40,101 bases of DNA from Comamonas_F sp047606565 (GTDB lineage Bacteria; Pseudomonadota; Gammaproteobacteria; Burkholderiales; Burkholderiaceae_C), in the NCBI GenBank assembly GCA_047606565.1, contig JASGEH010000174.1:1-40101 (forward strand), read 5' to 3'. Shown one piece after another: positions 38,650 through 40,101 of this stretch. Under the pieces are notes generated by a model. The model did no database searches, had not been told where the DNA came from, and worked only from the letters and a program-made list of their open reading frames with translations. A program made the position numbers and the translations under genes. Each line of letters starts with the position of its first letter. The first letter of the stretch is position 1.

Positions 38650-38689
38650 CACGAAAAGTGGCACCGGGCGCGGCGCGCGGCCGCGCGAA

Positions 38690-39688
38690 TCACTCCGTCT
38701 TGGCGATGCGCTCCAGCAGTTCCTTGCCGAACTTGGCTTCGTACTGGCTGTAGGCCGGTGCCAGCGCGCGCTGGAACGGGGCCTTGTCGGTGATGGTGTT
38801 GACCTGCATGCCGGCCGCCTTGAGCGTGGCCACGCCCTTGGCGTCGACGTCGTCGACGAAGGCGCGCATGGCCGCCGCGCCGGCCTTGGCACCGGCCAGG
38901 AACACCGCCTTGTCGGCGTCCGAGAGCTTGTTCCACAGGCGCGGCGAGACGATCAGCAGCGTGGGCGCGTAGACGTGGCTGGAGAGCGTCAAATACTTCT
39001 GCACGTCCGAGAGCTTGGCCGAGACGATCACCGACAGCGGGTTCTCCTGGCCGTCGATGGTGCCTTGCTGCAGCGCGCCGGTCACCTCGGGCCAGGCCAT
39101 GGGCGTGGGCGCGGCGCCCAGCGTCTTGAAGGCGGTGATGTGGACCGGGTTCTCCATGGTGCGGATCTTCAGGCCCTTGAAATCCTCGGGCCGCACCACC
39201 GCGTGCTTGCTGTTGGTGAGGTGGCGAAAGCCCTGCTCGCCCCAGGCCAGCGCCACGATGCCGCGCGGCTGGAACTTCTTCATCAGGTCCTGGCCGACCG
39301 GCCCGTCCATCACCCGGCGCGCGTGGCCGATGTCGCGGAACAGGAAGGGCACATCGATCACGCCGACCTCGGGCACGAAGTTGGAAAGCGTACCGGTGGA
39401 GACGATCAGCGCCTGCACCGTGCCCAGTTGCAGGCCCTCGATCGATTCACGCTCGCCGCCCAGCGCGCTGGCCGGGAAGTGCTTGAACTTGTAGCGCCCG
39501 GCCGAGGCTTTCTCGACCGAATCGGCCCAGGCCTGCGCGCCCACGCCGTAGTGCGAATTGGCGGCCAAGGCGTAGCCGATCTTGACTTCGGTCTGCGCCT
39601 GCGCCGCGCTGCCCGCCAGCACCGCGCAGGCCGCAGCCGCGCCGCCCAGCCAGGCACGCAGGCGCGCGCCAGCCATCTTGTTGGTCAT
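38690..39688 (-). CDS. dctP: TRAP transporter periplasmic binding protein DctP
   Basis: Solute-binding protein of the TRAP system. It has 332 residues with a signal peptide (RLRAWLGGAAAACAVLAGSAAQAQ). The ligand-binding Arg is expected in KGLKIRTMENP, followed by the conserved segment LQQGTIDGQENP. The DctP-type sequence suggests an organic-acid ligand. ATG 39688 is chosen because GAGGAG lies about 7 bases upstream; the ATG two codons earlier directly abuts that sequence. Confidence 0.94.
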   Translation of the reverse strand: MTNKMAGARLRAWLGGAAAACAVLAGSAAQAQTEVKIGYALAANSHYGVGAQAWADSVEKASAGRYKFKHFPASALGGERESIEGLQLGTVQALIVSTGTLSNFVPEVGVIDVPFLFRDIGHARRVMDGPVGQDLMKKFQPRGIVALAWGEQGFRHLTNSKHAVVRPEDFKGLKIRTMENPVHITAFKTLGAAPTPMAWPEVTGALQQGTIDGQENPLSVIVSAKLSDVQKYLTLSSHVYAPTLLIVSPRLWNKLSDADKAVFLAGAKAGAAAMRAFVDDVDAKGVATLKAAGMQVNTITDKAPFQRALAPAYSQYEAKFGKELLERIAKTE

Positions 39689-39886
39689 CTCCATCTCCTC
39701 GGGGAATTGCAAAGGTGCCGAGTGTGCGATGCCGCCACCCGGAGGGGCAACTGCATGCGATCCCGGCATGTTTTCAGGGGCCCGTATGGTAACCGCGGCT
39801 CGCGCGGAAATCCGGAGAGAAAACCCGCCCCTGCGCACGCTTGGCGATGACTGCCGGCGTCGGCCGGGACAGCAGCCCCTGTTGCC

Positions 39887-40101
39887 TTACCCGCCGCGCT
39901 GCCGCAGCGCTTCGTACAGGCACACACCGCTGGCCACCGAGACGTTGAGGCTTTCGACCGCGCCGCGCATGGGGATGCCCACCAGCTCGTCGCAGCGCTT
40001 GCGCGTGAGCTGGCGCATGCCCTGCCCTTCGGCGCCCAGCACCAGCGCCACGGGCGCCTTCAGGTCGACCTGGTAGAGGGTCTTGGGCGCGTCGTCGCTG
40101 G
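39887..40101 (-). CDS. rlmB: 23S rRNA 2'-O-ribose methyltransferase RlmB (SpoU family), C-terminal part
   Basis: The minus-strand frame is open to the window edge and stops at 39887-39889, covering about the last 71 residues. LVLGAEGQGM and the final IPMRGAVESLNVSVASGVCLYE block are the SAM-binding trefoil-knot motifs of SpoU/TrmH methyltransferases. The sequence and motif order favour RlmB (Gm2251 of 23S rRNA), but other SpoU members cannot be excluded with only the C-terminus. Confidence 0.85.
   Translation of the reverse strand, partial: SDDAPKTLYQVDLKAPVALVLGAEGQGMRQLTRKRCDELVGIPMRGAVESLNVSVASGVCLYEALRQRGG

Overview
The window is a GC-rich chromosomal segment of a betaproteobacterium, most likely of the order Burkholderiales and close to Comamonadaceae. 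The evidence is a dnaG-rpoD pair whose RpoD carries a long Ala/Lys-rich N-terminal tail, a tctCBA/tctDE citrate-type transport locus, a phaCAB polyhydroxyalkanoate (PHA) operon with an intracellular depolymerase, a soluble RnfB-type ferredoxin, and a DctPQM TRAP transporter. Genus cannot be fixed from the sequence alone.

Layout. 1-3.3 kb: 3' end of dnaG, then rpoD with its own promoter, a long leader and an intrinsic terminator. 3.3-4.2 kb: a CbpA-type J-protein on the minus strand. 4.3-9.6 kb (minus): tctD-tctE two-component system followed by tctC-tctB-tctA. 9.7-11.2 kb: a SulP anion transporter. 11.4-11.8 kb: a Fur-family regulator with a His-rich tail. 12.2-15.6 kb (minus): a compact five-gene cassette, PPC/DUF296 protein, S component, T component and two ATPases of an energy-coupling-factor (ECF) transporter, with overlapping genes and visibly lower GC than its neighbours. 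It is followed by an AT-rich gene-free stretch and a scrambled IS3-family transposase remnant at about 16.06-16.32 kb, so this block looks like acquired DNA.

16.5-20.3 kb (minus): phaC-phaA-phaB. 20.4-22.9 kb: a PgeF/YfiH-type protein (minus) divergent from a fumarylacetoacetate-hydrolase-family enzyme and a Nudix hydrolase (plus). 23.1-26.1 kb (plus): a YitT-family membrane protein, PHA depolymerase phaZ, and a membrane-anchorless RnfB. 26.1-27.4 kb (minus): an MFS exporter. 27.5-33.2 kb (minus): yejA-yejB-yejE-yejF peptide/microcin C-type ABC importer. 33.3-35.9 kb (minus): edd-eda of the Entner-Doudoroff pathway, divergent from pdxH (plus), with a HexR-like operator upstream of edd. 36.7-39.7 kb (minus): TRAP transporter dctP-dctQ-dctM. 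The window ends in the 3' part of rlmB (minus).

Themes. The chromosomal backbone is geared to organic-acid uptake (Tct, TRAP), sugar-acid catabolism through the Entner-Doudoroff pathway, and PHA storage and mobilisation. The most unusual element is the ECF cassette. Its two ATPases carry complementary losses of catalytic motifs (signature motif lost in one, switch histidine lost in the other) that both fall in the same composite ATP site, which predicts an asymmetric ATPase pair. The cassette is led by a PPC-domain protein of unknown role, and the transported substrate cannot be read from the sequence.
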